Shown piece by piece: positions 25,506 to 34,137 of a stretch of DNA of 64,000 bases. This stretch comes from Novosphingobium sp. TH158 (GTDB taxonomy: Bacteria > Pseudomonadota > Alphaproteobacteria > Sphingomonadales > Sphingomonadaceae). The notes under the pieces were generated by a model that saw only the letters and a list, made by a program, of their open reading frames with translations, was not told the DNA's origin and did not search any database. Made by a program: the position numbers and the translations under genes. The DNA lies in contig NZ_PKRT01000001.1 in assembly GCF_002855555.1 (NCBI RefSeq), positions 868,001-932,000 on the forward strand, given 5' to 3'. Every line of letters begins with the position of its first letter. Position 1 is the stretch's first letter.

Positions 25506-25565
25506 ATGGATCGTCGCCTGTCCGGCATGGGATTGCTGGCCGCCATGGGCCACCGGCTGCCATGA
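25506..25565 (+). CDS. Possible 19-codon leader peptide before the sulfotransferase
   Basis: An ATG at 25506 with AAGGGACCTGGGA before it opens a 19-codon frame whose TGA overlaps the ATG of the next gene (ATGA at 25562). The sulfotransferase itself has no good ribosome site, so translation may be coupled through this small frame. It may equally be chance. The peptide is MDRRLSGMGLLAAMGHRLP and is not recognised. Confidence 0.35.
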   Translation: MDRRLSGMGLLAAMGHRLP

Positions 25566-26734
25566 CGCTCGATGCAGCGACGATCCTTGCCGAAGCGCAG
25601 GACAAGGCGGGATTTGCCGATTGCGAGCCGGCAATCGCGGCGAACCTCGAAGTGCTGTGCCACGCGCTCAACACCGATGCGCAGCTGAGTGCAGAGGGCA
25701 CGGCGGCGGCGCGGCGGGCGCTGGTTGCCCGGCAGGCAGACCGCATCGGCGGCCTGAAATGGCTGGCCGGGAACCCGGAAATCGCCGACGAACCGATCGA
25801 GGCGCTGTTCCTTTGCGGCGTGCCCCGCTCGGGCACGACCTATTTCCAGTACCTGTTCGATCGCGACCGGCGATACCAGCTGGTCCGTACCTGGCAGAGC
25901 CTGGTGCCGCTGCCCCCGCCCGCTGTCGATGCGCAGTCGGTGGAAGAGCGCAAGGCCTTTGCCCGCGAAGTCCGCGCCCGCACCCGCCCGGCAGAGCCGG
26001 AAAACTTCGATGCCCTGCACCTCTATGACGAGGATGGCTCTGACGAGTGCCACGCCTTCATGGAACAGGGGGTAACGGCCGCCGGGTTTCACAACGTGTT
26101 CGACGTGCCCGGCTATTTCGACTGGCTGCTGGACAGTTGCGATCCCCTGCCCGCCTACCGGGTGCACAAGCGCCAGCTGCAATTGCTGCAATGGCGCGGG
26201 GACCGGCTGCCCTGGGCGCTGAAATATCCCAACCACCTGCTGTTCATGGACGCGATCTGCGCGGTCCATCCCCATGCCCGCTTCGCCATGACTCACCGCG
26301 ATCCGTGCCAGGTGCTCGCTTCCATCGCCAAGATGACGCTGACCCTGCGGCGCACCCGCTATGATGGCGTCGATCCCCTGCGTGTCGGCCAACAGATGCT
26401 GCACTTCATTGGACGGCATATCCAGCGCATCATGCAGTTCTGCGACGGCCCCGAAGCTCACCGCGTGGTCCATGTCGATTACTATGCCCTTGTCGCCGAT
26501 CCCGGCACACAGATGGCACAGGTCCACGCCGCTCTGGGCATCGATTCCCCGCCCGATGTGATGGCGGCCATCACCGGCTGGCGGCGTGAAAACCCCAAGA
26601 ATGCACGCGGCGCGAACGACTATGCCCTCGCCCAGTTCGGCCTGCGGGCCGAAGAAGTGGAAGAGCACTTCGCCCCCTATCGCCAACGATTTTCCATCCC
26701 GCGCGAGGCAGAAGCCCTCGCCGCCAACACCTGA
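25562..26734 (+). CDS. Sulfotransferase family protein
   Basis: 390 residues. The PAPS loop VPRSGTTYFQ is at residues 87-96 and the 3'-phosphate site THRDPCQVLAS near residue 243. It is the same family as the protein at 3897 but clearly diverged. It starts 74 bp after the Rieske gene, within the overlap of a tiny upstream frame, and is followed by a SnoaL gene 17 bp later. Adjacent placement suggests the oxygenase-produced hydroxyl may be the sulfate acceptor (inference). Confidence 0.9.
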   Translation: MTLDAATILAEAQDKAGFADCEPAIAANLEVLCHALNTDAQLSAEGTAAARRALVARQADRIGGLKWLAGNPEIADEPIEALFLCGVPRSGTTYFQYLFDRDRRYQLVRTWQSLVPLPPPAVDAQSVEERKAFAREVRARTRPAEPENFDALHLYDEDGSDECHAFMEQGVTAAGFHNVFDVPGYFDWLLDSCDPLPAYRVHKRQLQLLQWRGDRLPWALKYPNHLLFMDAICAVHPHARFAMTHRDPCQVLASIAKMTLTLRRTRYDGVDPLRVGQQMLHFIGRHIQRIMQFCDGPEAHRVVHVDYYALVADPGTQMAQVHAALGIDSPPDVMAAITGWRRENPKNARGANDYALAQFGLRAEEVEEHFAPYRQRFSIPREAEALAANT

Positions 26735-26751
26735 CACGAGAGAGGACGACC

Positions 26752-27282
26752 ATGGACAGCAAGGCCATCGAAAAGATCATTGCCAAGGAAGAGATCCGCG
26801 ATCTCGTGCTGCTGTATTCGCGCGCCATCGACCGCAAGGACATCGACCTGCTGCGCGACCTCTATACCGAGGACGCGACAGACGATCATGGCGACAGCTA
26901 CACCGGCAGCCAGCAGGGATATTGCGACTTCATCGAGAAGTCCTTCCCCTACATGAACTATTCGGGCCACCACGCCTGCAATCACCTGATCGACGTGGAC
27001 GTGGAAGCCGGCACCGGCTGCGGCGAGGTCTATGCCCTGGCCTATCACACCATTCCCGATGGCCAGGGCGGCCAGATGGAAGACCTGATGGCCGTGCGCT
27101 ATATCGACAATTACCGCCGCTGTGCCGATGGCAAGTGGCGCTTTGCCAAGCGCGTGGTGACCTATGACCTGAAGATCCGCCGCCCGCTCGCCGGGCCGGC
27201 CGTGCCCTTCCCGGACTATGTCAACGATCCCAGCTATGGCGAACTGGCGATGCGCCTGTTCCAGCGCGGCGCGCGCGGCTGA
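26752..27282 (+). CDS. SnoaL-like / NTF2-fold protein
   Basis: 176 residues. IRDLVLLYSRAIDRKDIDLLRDLYTEDATDDHG is the N-terminal helix and cone of the SnoaL-like (SnoaL_4) fold; aspartates and a following HHACNHLI may line the pocket. AGAGGACGACC precedes the ATG. Proteins of this fold act as isomerases, dehydratases, cyclases or small subunits of ring-hydroxylating oxygenases. Being in the Rieske operon, an oxygenase beta-like or dehydratase role is possible, but not shown. Confidence 0.85.
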   Translation: MDSKAIEKIIAKEEIRDLVLLYSRAIDRKDIDLLRDLYTEDATDDHGDSYTGSQQGYCDFIEKSFPYMNYSGHHACNHLIDVDVEAGTGCGEVYALAYHTIPDGQGGQMEDLMAVRYIDNYRRCADGKWRFAKRVVTYDLKIRRPLAGPAVPFPDYVNDPSYGELAMRLFQRGARG

Positions 27283-27288
27283 AACATA

Positions 27289-27317
27289 TTGAAGCCATTG
27301 CGGGGCCTGCCTATCTC
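27289..27317 (+). promoter_or_regulatory. Candidate promoter of sodC
   Basis: TTGAAG (27289-27294), 17 bp, TATCTC (27312-27317), 28 bp before the sodC start codon. It is a fair match to a housekeeping promoter and suggests sodC has its own transcript. Confidence 0.5.
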
Positions 27318-27344
27318 TTCGCGGAAGTCCATCAGGAGATGATC

Positions 27345-27869
27345 ATGCCCCGCCTGCTTGCCCCCGTTGCATTCGCGCTTTCGATCGCCGCTGTTCCTGC
27401 TGCCATCCAGGCCGCGCCGGGCGCCGCAGCGAGCGCGCCGATCGTCTCATCAAGCGGCACCGATGTCGGTTATGCCACCGTCTCGGTGAAAAAGGGCAAG
27501 GCGGTGCTGTCGATTGCCGTAACCGGTGTTTCGGAAGGTCCGCACGGGCTGCACCTGCACACCACCGGCAAGTGCGGCCGCCCGGCCTTCACCGATGCCG
27601 GCGGGCACCTGAACCCCGGCGGCCACCAGCACGGCACGTTGAACCCGGCGGGCAGCCATCTGGGCGACCTGCCCAACCTCGTCGTTTCCGCCAGTGGCGA
27701 GGCGCGCGGCGAAGTGGTGCTGAACGGCAAGCCCAAGGATGTGATGGCCGCGCTGTTTGATGCCGATGGCACGGCCATCGTCATCCATGCCGGTCCGGAC
27801 GATTACAGGACCGATCCCACCGGCAACAGCGGCGGGCGGATCGCCTGCGGGGTCTTCTCGCGCAACTGA
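27345..27869 (+). CDS. sodC: Superoxide dismutase [Cu-Zn], periplasmic
   Basis: 174 residues with a Sec signal (about residues 1-24, ending IQAAPG). Copper and zinc ligands are seen in HGLHLHTTGKC, GGHLNPGGHQHG, HLGDLPNL and the late IVIHAGPDD. The conserved disulfide Cys residues are in GKCG and IACG. It removes periplasmic superoxide. ATG 27345 is preferred over 27339 because AGGAG lies 6 bp upstream. Its place beside oxygenases and exported redox proteins may reflect oxygen-radical by-products (inference). Confidence 0.95.
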   Translation: MPRLLAPVAFALSIAAVPAAIQAAPGAAASAPIVSSSGTDVGYATVSVKKGKAVLSIAVTGVSEGPHGLHLHTTGKCGRPAFTDAGGHLNPGGHQHGTLNPAGSHLGDLPNLVVSASGEARGEVVLNGKPKDVMAALFDADGTAIVIHAGPDDYRTDPTGNSGGRIACGVFSRN

Positions 27870-27875
27870 CCGGCG

Positions 27876-29375
27876 TCAGCCGGCGAACAGCCCCGCATAG
27901 GCCTTGCGAAGCTCTGCCTTCTGCACCTTGCCCATGGCATTGCGCGGCAGGGCTTCGACCACGGCGATGTGCCGGGGCTGCTTGAACCGGGCGAGCTGGT
28001 CCTGAAGCCCGGCCACGATGGCCGCAGGGTCCACCTGCGCGCCCTTTTGCGGCACGATCACGGCCACCACGCCTTCGCCCAGATCGGGATGCGGCACGCC
28101 GATCACCGCGCTTTCCTCCACGCCGGGCAGCGCATCGATCGCTTCCTCGATCTCCTTGGGATAGATATTGAGACCGCCGGCGATGATCAGGTCCTTCGCC
28201 CGGCCGACCAGCGTGATGCGCCCATCAGGGGCCATCGTGGCGATGTCTCCGGTTACGAACCAGCCGCCTTCGCGGAATTCCTCGGCGGTCTTTTCCGGCT
28301 TTTTCCAGTAGCCTGAAAAGACGTTTGGCCCGCGCACTTCCAGCACGCCGGGCTCACCGCGCGCCACCTCGCGGTCCGCCTCGCGGATGCGCACGTCCTC
28401 GCCCGGCAAGGGATAGCCGACCGTACCGGCCAGCCGCTCGCCATCGTAGGGGTTGGACGTGATCATGCCCGTTTCGGTCATGCCATAGCGTTCCAGGATG
28501 CGGTGCCCGGTCCGCTCGGCAAAGCGATCGTGGACCTCGGCCAGCAGCGGCGCCGAGCCGGAGATGAACAGGCGCATCGTGGCGCAGGCATCAGGCGTCA
28601 GCTCCGGCTGCCCGAGCAGGCGAGTGTAATGCGTCGGCACGCCCATCATTACGCTGGCCTGCGCGAACTGGGCGATGACCTTTGCCGGATCGAAGCCCTT
28701 GTGGAACAGCACCGAAGCCCCGGCCAGCAAGGCACCATGCAGCGCGACGAACAGCCCGTGCACGTGATAGATCGGCAGCACGTGGATCAGCACGTCATCA
28801 GCCGACCAGCGCCACAGGTCGTGGAGTGTTTCGGCATTGGAAAGCAGGTTGCGGTGGCTCAGCATCGCGCCCTTGGATCGCCCGGTGGTGCCGGAGGTGT
28901 AAAGGATCGCCGCCAGGTCCTCACCGCTGCGCATGGCCAGTGGAACGCCTGTTTCCGGCAGGTCCGCCAGCAGCGATCCATCGCCGTTTTCGCCCAGTGT
29001 CACGACTTTCGCCCGACCGGCGAGGACAGCGACCGAGGCCTCGTCCGCCGGGCGGCAGACGACGATGGCCGGCTCTGCATCGCCAAGGAAGTATTCCAGC
29101 TCGCCCGCCGTGTAGGCCGTGTTGAGCGGCACATAGACCATGCCCAGCCGCTGCGCCGAAAGGTAAAGCAGCACGTTCTGCGCGCTCTTTTCCACCTGCA
29201 CCACGATCCGCTCTCCCGGCGCGCCGCCAAGCGCCTGCAGCCGCGCCGCCAGCTGCGCCGTGCGCGGCTCGATCTCGGCAAAGGAGAGGACGGTGCGGCC
29301 ATCCTCGATCAGGAGGGGCTTGTTGCCCAGCGTGGCAGCTACGGAGAGGAAGCGGGAGAGAAAATTACCATTCAT
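27876..29375 (-). CDS. AMP-dependent acyl-CoA ligase, malonyl-CoA synthetase-like
   Basis: 499 residues. The adenylate-forming motifs are YTSGTTGRSKGAMLSHRN (near residue 155), ERYGMTETGM and GRAKDLIIAGGLNIYP, with the catalytic Lys in RNAMGKVQK. LPIYHVHGLFVALH and ISGSAPLL are typical of malonyl-CoA synthetases (MatB). It would activate malonate or a related short dicarboxylate to its CoA thioester. It is divergent from a dienelactone hydrolase and converges on sodC with 6 bp between them. The MatB call is by motif resemblance only. Confidence 0.85.
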   Translation of the reverse strand: MNGNFLSRFLSVAATLGNKPLLIEDGRTVLSFAEIEPRTAQLAARLQALGGAPGERIVVQVEKSAQNVLLYLSAQRLGMVYVPLNTAYTAGELEYFLGDAEPAIVVCRPADEASVAVLAGRAKVVTLGENGDGSLLADLPETGVPLAMRSGEDLAAILYTSGTTGRSKGAMLSHRNLLSNAETLHDLWRWSADDVLIHVLPIYHVHGLFVALHGALLAGASVLFHKGFDPAKVIAQFAQASVMMGVPTHYTRLLGQPELTPDACATMRLFISGSAPLLAEVHDRFAERTGHRILERYGMTETGMITSNPYDGERLAGTVGYPLPGEDVRIREADREVARGEPGVLEVRGPNVFSGYWKKPEKTAEEFREGGWFVTGDIATMAPDGRITLVGRAKDLIIAGGLNIYPKEIEEAIDALPGVEESAVIGVPHPDLGEGVVAVIVPQKGAQVDPAAIVAGLQDQLARFKQPRHIAVVEALPRNAMGKVQKAELRKAYAGLFAG

Positions 29376-29406
29376 ACCTATTCCCTGACCCGATCGTCCC
29401 GTTTAG

Positions 29407-29421
29407 GCAAGCCGGGCTTGC
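29407..29421. promoter_or_regulatory. Palindrome in the ligase/hydrolase divergent promoter
   Basis: GCAAGCC-G-GGCTTGC, 7-bp arms with one central base, in the 95-bp gap between two divergent genes. It could be an operator controlling both; no adjacent regulator gene points to its ligand. Confidence 0.35.
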
Positions 29422-29470
29422 ATCCGGCGGCAACAGGGCCATGATTTGCGCGGCATGACAGGAGCTTAAG

Positions 29471-30190
29471 GTGCAGGAACTCATCCCGGTCTATCTCGAG
29501 CATGATGGCACCGTCCTGACCGGCCAGGCCGCCATGCCCAAGGGCCTTGGCCCCTTCCCGGCGGTCATGGTCATGCACAACGCGCTTGGCATCGGCCCGC
29601 ACGTGCGCGAGGTCGCGGGCAGGCTCAGCGCGCTCGGCTATGTCGCCGTGGCAACCGACATGTACGGCGGCGGCGCACCGGCAAGCGAATTTGCCGCGAA
29701 TACCGCCGCATTCGAGCGGATCACCGGCAATCCCGACCTGCTGCGCGACCGGGTCTGCGCCTGGTTCGAGCGGGTTTCCGGCATGGTGGAGGTCGTGCCC
29801 GACCGGGTGGCCGCGATCGGCTTCTGCTTTGGCGGAACCTGCGTGCTGGAACTGGCGCGCAGCGGAGCGCCGGCACGGGCGGTGGTAAGCTATCACGGCA
29901 TCCTGACGAGCGACCGGCCCATGCGCGCAGCCGCGTTCCCCGGCGCTGTCCAGGCCTGGTGCGGCGCGCAGGATCCCTATGCCCCGCTTGACCATATCGA
30001 GGGCCTGCGCGCCGAGCTGGAGGCGGCAGGAGCGAACTATACCATCACCACCTTCGGCGATGCGGCACACGGCTTCACCGATCCTGCGGCAGACAGCATG
30101 GGCCGCCCCGGCATTGCCTATAACGCCATGGCCGAACGGATCAGCTGGGCGGGCACGGTTGCCATGCTGGACTCGGTGATGAAGGCCTGA
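29471..30190 (+). CDS. Dienelactone hydrolase family protein
   Basis: 239 residues from a GTG start with GGAGCTTAA upstream. The nucleophile elbow GFCFGG (Cys near residue 120) and GDAAHGFTDP (His near residue 200) with an Asp between them form the DLH Cys-His-Asp triad. It hydrolyses a lactone or ester. Divergent from a malonyl-CoA synthetase-like gene and convergent with a SnoaL gene. Not part of a recognisable aromatic ortho-cleavage cluster, so the substrate may not be a dienelactone. Confidence 0.88.
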   Translation: MQELIPVYLEHDGTVLTGQAAMPKGLGPFPAVMVMHNALGIGPHVREVAGRLSALGYVAVATDMYGGGAPASEFAANTAAFERITGNPDLLRDRVCAWFERVSGMVEVVPDRVAAIGFCFGGTCVLELARSGAPARAVVSYHGILTSDRPMRAAAFPGAVQAWCGAQDPYAPLDHIEGLRAELEAAGANYTITTFGDAAHGFTDPAADSMGRPGIAYNAMAERISWAGTVAMLDSVMKA

Positions 30191-30200
30191 GCGCCCGGTC

Positions 30201-30743
30201 TCAGCCCTTCGGCTGCTGGCGCACCTGCAAGGGGCGCTGGTAGCTCACATCGCTGCGGTCGCGCGCAACCGGCTTTTCTCCCGGCGGATAGGCATCGCCC
30301 TGCCCCATGGCGGAGGGCAGAAGCTCGTACTGGCCATCGACGATGCACACGCGGTTGCGGATGCGCCATTCCCCGCCGCGCTTCTCGAAGTGATCGACAT
30401 AGCGCCCGGTGGCCATGAAATGCGGCGCCTGTGCTGCGTGGGCGGTGAAAATGTAATAGGTCTCGCAGTGCGCCTCGTCGCCGGCGAGTTCGCAGGTGTG
30501 GGTGCCGACGGTGTGCTGGCAGCTCTCGAAAGCGCGCGACACGCCATGGGCATAGGCAAGGAAACCCTGCGGCCCGCCGATGAAGTGATTGTGATCGTCG
30601 ATCGCTTCGGGCCAGTAGCAGGAGAGGCCCAGCTCGACATCGCAGCGATCGAGCGAACGGGCATTGCGCTCTACCACCTGGCGGATGGCATCGCGGTCCA
30701 GCAAGTCGCGCAACCGGGATTCGAGGGCGCTGTCCATCGGCAT
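30201..30743 (-). CDS. SnoaL-like / NTF2-fold protein
   Basis: 180 residues from the ATG at 30743, which overlaps the hydrolase stop (ATGA). DRDAIRQVVERNARSLDRCDVELGLSCYWPEAIDDHNHFIG is the SnoaL_4-type N-terminus, with a HTCELAGDEAHCETYY strand pair. It is the third gene of a TauD dioxygenase - alpha/beta hydrolase - SnoaL operon. Likely a dehydratase, isomerase or a binding protein; no reaction can be assigned. Confidence 0.85.
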   Translation of the reverse strand: MPMDSALESRLRDLLDRDAIRQVVERNARSLDRCDVELGLSCYWPEAIDDHNHFIGGPQGFLAYAHGVSRAFESCQHTVGTHTCELAGDEAHCETYYIFTAHAAQAPHFMATGRYVDHFEKRGGEWRIRNRVCIVDGQYELLPSAMGQGDAYPPGEKPVARDRSDVSYQRPLQVRQQPKG

Positions 30744-31609
30744 CAGTCCTTGAGAAAATCGAGCACCATCGGCGCGATCAGCGGCCATCGTTCGAAACGG
30801 CCGCGGCGGTTGGCCGGGTCTATGGGAAAAGTGGAAACGTAATTCCACTCCTGATCGTCCCACGGCGGCTCGAACATCTGCGAATTAGGCAGCAGGCGCT
30901 GCACCCATTCGCTCGTCTCGCGGGTATGCGCCATGTCGCTGCGGCCGGAGCGGAACACCTGCACCGGCATGGTCAGCCGGGCGAAATCCCCCGGCGCCAT
31001 GCCCGGCACGGGGGTCTCGTCCGAATAGGCGAAGGCCTTGCCCCATTTCTGCATGGTGGCGATGTATTTCCAAGGGTCCTGCGCCAGCAGCGTCTCGCGG
31101 ATGCGCGGGTTGCGCGCGATCTGGTCGGCCCAGCTGGGCAGCGAGGCCACTGCCTCCATCCCGCCCTTGGAGGCCGCCGCGATCTGGTCGCCGCAGTAGA
31201 ACCATGCCAGGCCCGCCAGCCCCACCGGGCCGCCGCTGATCCACCAGATGGAAATCCTGCGCACGTTCTGCGGCATCCGCGCCGCCGCCATCAGCGAGAT
31301 GCGCGAGCCTGCCGATCCGCCCACCAGGGTCACGTCGCGCAGGCCCAGTTCGCGAACCAGCCCGACCAGCGCCTCGCAATTCATCACCGATTCGCTGGGC
31401 GCGGTGAAGGCAATGTCCGATGCGCCGCAGCCGGGCCGATCCCAGAGCAGCACGCGATAGCCGTTATTGGCAAAGATCCGGCCCAGTTCCGGCACGCCCG
31501 CCGTGTCGCGCGGATAGCGCCCGCCCGGCGTAAGCACCAGCGGCGGGTCCTGCTCCGGTCCGATCAGCTCGTAATCCAGCTCCAGCCCGTCAACCGCAAT
31601 GCGCGCCAT
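30743..31609 (-). CDS. Alpha/beta hydrolase
   Basis: 288 residues. The nucleophile elbow is VGGSAGSRI (Ser near residue 99), with an upstream LLWDRPGCGASD oxyanion region. The last expected catalytic residue, a His, is not obvious: the C-terminal part reads PPWDDQEWNYVSTF, so activity may depend on another residue. Both ends overlap neighbours by 4 bp or less in a three-gene operon with a TauD dioxygenase and a SnoaL protein. It probably hydrolyses an ester or C-C bond. Confidence 0.85.
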   Translation of the reverse strand: MARIAVDGLELDYELIGPEQDPPLVLTPGGRYPRDTAGVPELGRIFANNGYRVLLWDRPGCGASDIAFTAPSESVMNCEALVGLVRELGLRDVTLVGGSAGSRISLMAAARMPQNVRRISIWWISGGPVGLAGLAWFYCGDQIAAASKGGMEAVASLPSWADQIARNPRIRETLLAQDPWKYIATMQKWGKAFAYSDETPVPGMAPGDFARLTMPVQVFRSGRSDMAHTRETSEWVQRLLPNSQMFEPPWDDQEWNYVSTFPIDPANRRGRFERWPLIAPMVLDFLKD

Positions 31610-32574
31610 CAGACAGTCGTCTCCGAAAGGATCCGGCCGCCCTGCGCCCCGCCTTCGAAGCGGCCGAGGCCGTAATCCCCCTTGATCGTGGTGCGCTGCA
31701 TCGTGCGGTCCAGCGCCGGATCATGGCCGGAAACCGAATGCAGCACGCGGGTGTTGTCCCAGATCAGCATGTCGGTAGGCGACCACTTGTGGTGGTAGGA
31801 AATATCCCGCGCCAGTTCGTTGATCGTCTGGCAGACCTCCTGAAGCAGGGCATCGCCCTCGGCGTTTTCCATCCCGGCAATGCCCTCGCACATCCAGGGG
31901 GAAACGTGCAGCACCTTCTCCCCGCTCTTGCGCGTCCACACCGCCGGGTGCAGCGCGCGGGGCATCCGCGCCACATCGTCGGCAAAGCCCGGCGGCGTGG
32001 GCTTTGAGCGCAGGACGCGGAAGTTCTCGGGCAGGCCGAAACGCATCGTCTCGTACTGGACGTTGAGCGTGTAGATCACCGTCTTGTCCTCGATCCGCGC
32101 CAGCAGGTCCTTCGGGAAGGCCTTGTACAGCGCGATGCCGTCGCAGAACCCGGTCAGGCCGCCCTCGGGCACGATCTGCGTGGCGCGCAGGACGCCGGCA
32201 AAGTTCAGCTCGTCGTTATAGGCGTGATCGAAATGCCAGGGCAGCCAGTGCGACAGCTGCTTGCCGCCAATGTCCACCAGCCCGCCCGAACCGCCGGGAC
32301 TGTGGATCTTCACCACGCCCGGATAGGCATCGGCATCCACCCGGCTGAGGTTCTTCACCGGATGCTCCTTGAGCGGGCCGAACACGTTGCTCAGCGCGAC
32401 CTGCATGGCATCGGACGGTTCCATGCCTTCGAACACGATGACGCCATGTTCGTGAAACAGGGCGTTGATCGCATCGCGCGTGGCGGCATCTTCGGTCGCC
32501 TCCTGGGTGACACCGGCGATACGGACCCCGAAGGGCAGACCTTCCTTGAGCGGCGAAACGGCAAGCTGGGGCAT
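31609..32574 (-). CDS. TauD/TfdA family 2-oxoglutarate-dependent dioxygenase
   Basis: 321 residues. The iron ligands are H-x-D in WHFDHAYND (near residue 125) and the later His in RVLHSVSGHD; the 2-oxoglutarate Arg is in RTMQRTTIKG. The family hydroxylates or cleaves ethers, sulfonates and aromatic alkanoates (taurine, 2,4-D, alkyl sulfates). First gene of a minus-strand operon, divergent from the amidohydrolase. A second TauD gene lies at 34384 and both promoters share a 10-bp motif. Confidence 0.9.
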   Translation of the reverse strand: MPQLAVSPLKEGLPFGVRIAGVTQEATEDAATRDAINALFHEHGVIVFEGMEPSDAMQVALSNVFGPLKEHPVKNLSRVDADAYPGVVKIHSPGGSGGLVDIGGKQLSHWLPWHFDHAYNDELNFAGVLRATQIVPEGGLTGFCDGIALYKAFPKDLLARIEDKTVIYTLNVQYETMRFGLPENFRVLRSKPTPPGFADDVARMPRALHPAVWTRKSGEKVLHVSPWMCEGIAGMENAEGDALLQEVCQTINELARDISYHHKWSPTDMLIWDNTRVLHSVSGHDPALDRTMQRTTIKGDYGLGRFEGGAQGGRILSETTV

Positions 32575-32638
32575 GGCAATCCTCTTCCTACGGTTACGGC
32601 GACCGTATCTCTCGGAACCGATAGTGCTACCGACATAA

Positions 32639-32648
32639 TGAAACGGTC
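32639..32648 (+). promoter_or_regulatory. Shared motif TGAAACGGTC, copy 1
   Basis: Located in the 209-bp divergent gap between the TauD and amidohydrolase genes. The same 10 bases occur on the minus strand at 35274-35283 between the second TauD gene and the TetR gene. It may be a half-site for that TetR protein. Confidence 0.35.
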
Positions 32649-32783
32649 AAGTAGCATTGCTTGCAAGGACCGAAACGAGTTCCCGCACAGGCGATAGAAT
32701 GCACGTTGCGACGCAATCGCGATTGCGCCACGGCCTCTGCGGTGCGAAAATGCCTCGCATTAACGCCGAAGAGGATTTTCACG

Positions 32784-34052
32784 ATGGCTGACGCCGATCC
32801 GAATGAACTGGCAGCATCTGCCCGGAAGTACTGGTCTTCAGAAGGATACACCGCCGGCGGCGTGATCCGTGAAGTGGACTATGCCACCCAGTCGGGCGGG
32901 CTCGATCCGATGTTCGCGGGCATCAAGATCGTCGATTGCGATACCCACATCACCGAAGCCCCCGATCTTTTCACCAGCCGCGCCCCGGCCGCACTGAAGG
33001 ACAAGGTGCCTTACGTGAAGCTCGATGCCGATGGCGTCGAACGCTGGTACGTGGGTGACCGCAACTTCGGTTCGCTGGGCGGAAACGTCATCCGCAAGGA
33101 CAACAACAAGCTGCTCGGCCGCCTTGCCTTCCCGACGCTCGACCAGGCCCACCCCGGCGGCCACATCATCAAGGACCGCCTGCAGGCGATGGACGACATG
33201 GGCGTTCATGCCCAGATCGCCTTCCAGAACTCGGGCGTGACCCAGGCCGGCTCGCTGATGAGCCTGGGCGATCCCGAACTCGCGCTGACCATCGTCAAGA
33301 TCTACAACGATGCTTCGGCCGAAATCCAGGAAGCGTCCGGCAACCGCATCTTCAACATGATCCACCTGCCCTTCTGGGACAAGATGGAGATGGAAGCCGA
33401 ACTGAAGCGCTGCATCGACATGGGCCTGAAGGGCCTGGTCCTGCCCGATACGCCCGAACGCGTCGGCGTGCCCAGCTTCATGCACGATTACTGGACCCCG
33501 GTTCTCGAAACCTGCGAAGCCACCGGCACCCCGCTGAACTTCCACCTCAATTCGGCGGTCGATCCCAATACGCTCACCTGGGAAGGCTTCCAGTTCGAAC
33601 AGACCCTGTCCGTCGTCGCCACGATGTTCTCGATCGGCAACGCGGCCACCCTGGGCAACTGGATGGTTTCCGGGCGGCTTGACCAGCACCCCAAGCTGAA
33701 GATCGGCCTGATCGAAAGCGGCATGGGCTGGGTGCCCTTCGCGGTCGAGGCGCTGGAGCACCAGTTCAACGAAATGCTGCCGCGCTTCTCCAAGACGCTG
33801 ACGCGCCGCCCCTGGCAGTATTTCCGCGATCACTTCATGTGCAGCTTCTGGTTCGAAAGCGTCGGGCCGAAGCTGCTGCTGGAAACCATCGGCTTCGACA
33901 ACGTCATGTTCGAAACCGACTTCCCGCACCCGACCTCGCTCTATCCGGGCGTGCAGGAGCATCTCAAGGACGTCTTCGCCGATCACGGCTACGACGTGGC
34001 CAAGAAGGTGCTGCAGGAAAACCCGAGCCGGTTCTACAACCTCGGCCTCTGA
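32784..34052 (+). CDS. Amidohydrolase family protein (amidohydrolase_2)
   Basis: 422 residues. DCDTHITE (near residue 48), NFHLNS (near residue 255), an ESGMGW strand and ETDFPH (near residue 380) give the metal-binding and catalytic pattern of the ACMSD/amidohydrolase_2 branch, often decarboxylases or C-C hydrolases. The ATG at 32784 is chosen for GAGGA upstream; a longer frame to 32661 lacks one. Divergent from the TauD operon and ended by a strong terminator. Confidence 0.9.
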   Translation: MADADPNELAASARKYWSSEGYTAGGVIREVDYATQSGGLDPMFAGIKIVDCDTHITEAPDLFTSRAPAALKDKVPYVKLDADGVERWYVGDRNFGSLGGNVIRKDNNKLLGRLAFPTLDQAHPGGHIIKDRLQAMDDMGVHAQIAFQNSGVTQAGSLMSLGDPELALTIVKIYNDASAEIQEASGNRIFNMIHLPFWDKMEMEAELKRCIDMGLKGLVLPDTPERVGVPSFMHDYWTPVLETCEATGTPLNFHLNSAVDPNTLTWEGFQFEQTLSVVATMFSIGNAATLGNWMVSGRLDQHPKLKIGLIESGMGWVPFAVEALEHQFNEMLPRFSKTLTRRPWQYFRDHFMCSFWFESVGPKLLLETIGFDNVMFETDFPHPTSLYPGVQEHLKDVFADHGYDVAKKVLQENPSRFYNLGL

Positions 34053-34069
34053 GCCAAGGGCTGATCCGA

Positions 34070-34111
34070 AACGAAGGGGCGGCGGGAGCGATCCTGCCGC
34101 CCTTTTCGTTT
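34070..34111 (+). terminator. Rho-independent terminator after the amidohydrolase
   Basis: AAACGAAGGGGCGGC pairs with GCCGCCCTTTTCGTTT around a 10-12 base loop, giving a long GC stem with A-run and T-run flanks. It can work in both directions and is about 20 bp after the stop. Confidence 0.8.
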
Positions 34112-34137
34112 GCGCCCTTTCGGGGATGCCTGGGGGC

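Noticed and set aside
29393-29402. A third AraC-type GTCCCG half-site upstream of the acyl-CoA ligase
   Set aside because: The second half-site at 19-bp spacing is missing; a lone hexamer is expected by chance in GC-rich DNA.
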